This document shows, in pieces, positions 62,927 to 64,000 of a stretch of DNA of 64,000 nucleotides. Under the pieces are notes generated by a model that saw only the letters and a program-made list of their open reading frames with translations, ran no database searches and was not told the DNA's origin. The DNA is from Azolla caroliniana (Eukaryota; Polypodiophyta), in contig JBHGNT010000008.1 in NCBI GenBank assembly GCA_043228905.1, positions 14,694,001 to 14,758,000 on the forward strand, read 5' to 3'. Each line of letters begins with the position of its first letter. Within the stretch, counting starts at the first letter, position 1. The position numbers and the translations under genes are program-made.

Positions 62927-64000
62927 ACGGTGCTGAAGAGAACAGGTCCTTATGCTTTTTTCAAGATCTCCAACCCATCAACAAGGTGACGATCCAAAAT
63001 GCTAGAATCGGTCCAAGTGTAGAGGAAATTGCCAAGGCCTTCGCAGGAAGATCAATCTATTCCATTGGTGATCACTACGCAGGCTATGACCAGTTTCAAT
63101 TGGCGGTCGATAGTAGAGACATAATGACAATGAGGACGTCGATCAGGTTGGTAAGGATATGCACCTTACCCCAAGGTGCGACAAACTCTGTAGCCCACAT
63201 GGTGAATGCCATGAACAAAGTGTTGAAGGATTGTATCCCTGATATCACAGTGCCCTTCATAGATGACATTCCGATCAAAGGATGCTTGGTGGAAGAGAAA
63301 GATGAATAGAAAGATGTAGATGGTTGTCGAAGATTCGTCATCTATCATATAAAGGATAGCGAGAAGGTGTTGCAAAAGCTTTAGGATGCAAATCTCACGT
63401 TTTCGGGAGAGAAGTCTGCATTCGGTCATCCAGAAATATTGATAGTAGGACACTAATGTGGATCTTATGGCCGAAATCCATCTCCATCCAAGGTGAACAC
63501 TATTCAAGAGATGAAAGAAATTGTGAGTCCCAAATAGAGGTACGAAGATTCTTAGGAGCATGTGCATTCTATCACATATGGATTCCTCACTATGCCCATG
63601 TCGCTGAACCAATGTATGGAGTACTAAAGAAAATGAAGACGTTCGAATGGGAAGATGAGTATACCTACGTGGTTCAAATGTTAAAGAAACTATTATTGGA
63701 AGCTCCAGCATTGCGCAAAGACGACTTCACCGACGGTACCCCGATATATGATAGTGGATATGAGCCCAACCACAATTGGATGGGTGATAAACGAAGAAGA
63801 CAAAGAAAAAAATCGGTATCCAATCCGATTCGGTGCAAAGATGTTGACCGAAAGACAAAGAAAGTATACCCAAGTAAAGAGAGAGCTATGGTGGATAGTA
63901 TCCGTGGTTAAAATCGATCGTGACTACCTACCGATTGTCTACCTATTCTTCGAATGAAATCCGGTTGTGCTATACCAGATGTTGCTATGCTACAATGGAT
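62927..64000 (+). pseudogene. gypsy RT and RNase H fragment (copy G5)
   Basis: Starts exactly at ACGGTG, the codons for Thr-Val in the RT phrase (F)TVPKKN, next to the G3 LTR; so G3 inserted into this element. Text: CFFQDLQPINKVTIQNARIG, YAGYDQFQLAVDS, LPQGATNSVAHMVN, catalytic VPFIDDIPIKG (about 63261), then VRRFLGACAFYHIWIPHYAH, RNase H start TIGWVINEEDKEKNRYPIRF and RQRKYTQVKRELWW. Stops at 63309, 63384 and 63456 and frameshifts near 63530 and 63750. It runs off the right end of the window. Confidence 0.88.

Overview
The window looks like repeat-rich chromatin from a land plant. The evidence is copia elements primed from initiator tRNA-Met (TGGTATCAGAGC-type primer sites), a plant-type TTTAGGG telomeric tract, and short GT-AG introns of 76-88 bp in one gene. 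The mix of an endonuclease-less Penelope-like element, a DUF7869-type transposase-like gene and Ty3/gypsy elements with fungal-looking RT motifs would fit a seedless plant (lycophyte, fern or bryophyte), but the sequence does not prove this. I found no ordinary host gene; nearly everything is a transposable element, and many are nested.

Layout. 1-4036 is a copia element on the minus strand sitting inside the 5' LTR of a decayed plus-strand copia (4037-7441). That copia runs into a 22-bp minisatellite (7442-7612), which resumes at 18021-18193. Between the two halves lie a gag-protease-only LTR element (7613-11506) and an inverted LTR of the same family (11507-18020). That second LTR is split by a 5.7-kb tandem array of a small gag-only LTR element: five LTRs, four internal units, TG...CA ends and a 5-bp ATAAT target duplication. 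18194-20524 holds minor repeats and two retroelement fragments.

A copia element starts at 20525. Its 5' LTR is interrupted by a 5.6-kb Penelope-like element (21028-26598, minus strand) with two open reading frames, 326-bp flanking direct repeats, a hammerhead ribozyme fold in its 3' UTR and plant telomeric repeats in its 5' region. The same copia is interrupted in integrase by a Ty3/gypsy element (28405-35340), and ends at 36310 in an inverted junction with another 5' copia half (36311-37284). Then follow a gypsy 3' end with LTR (37285-39541), a second copia family (39542-41511 and 46827-47505), and a young copia with 600-bp LTRs (41512-46826) inserted in it.

The last 16 kb is a minus-strand gypsy element (47506-62926) split by a 9,956-bp DNA transposon (50125-60080). 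The transposon has 36-bp terminal inverted repeats and a 4-bp GAAG target duplication, and rejoining the flanks restores the gypsy protease reading. It carries two divergent genes. One is a DUF7869-like, probably RNase-H-fold transposase. The other is an intron-containing gene joining a ParB-like domain to a beta-class amino-methyltransferase. Both are now damaged. This transposon and the Penelope-like element are the most interesting items. The window ends in another gypsy RT fragment (62927-64000).
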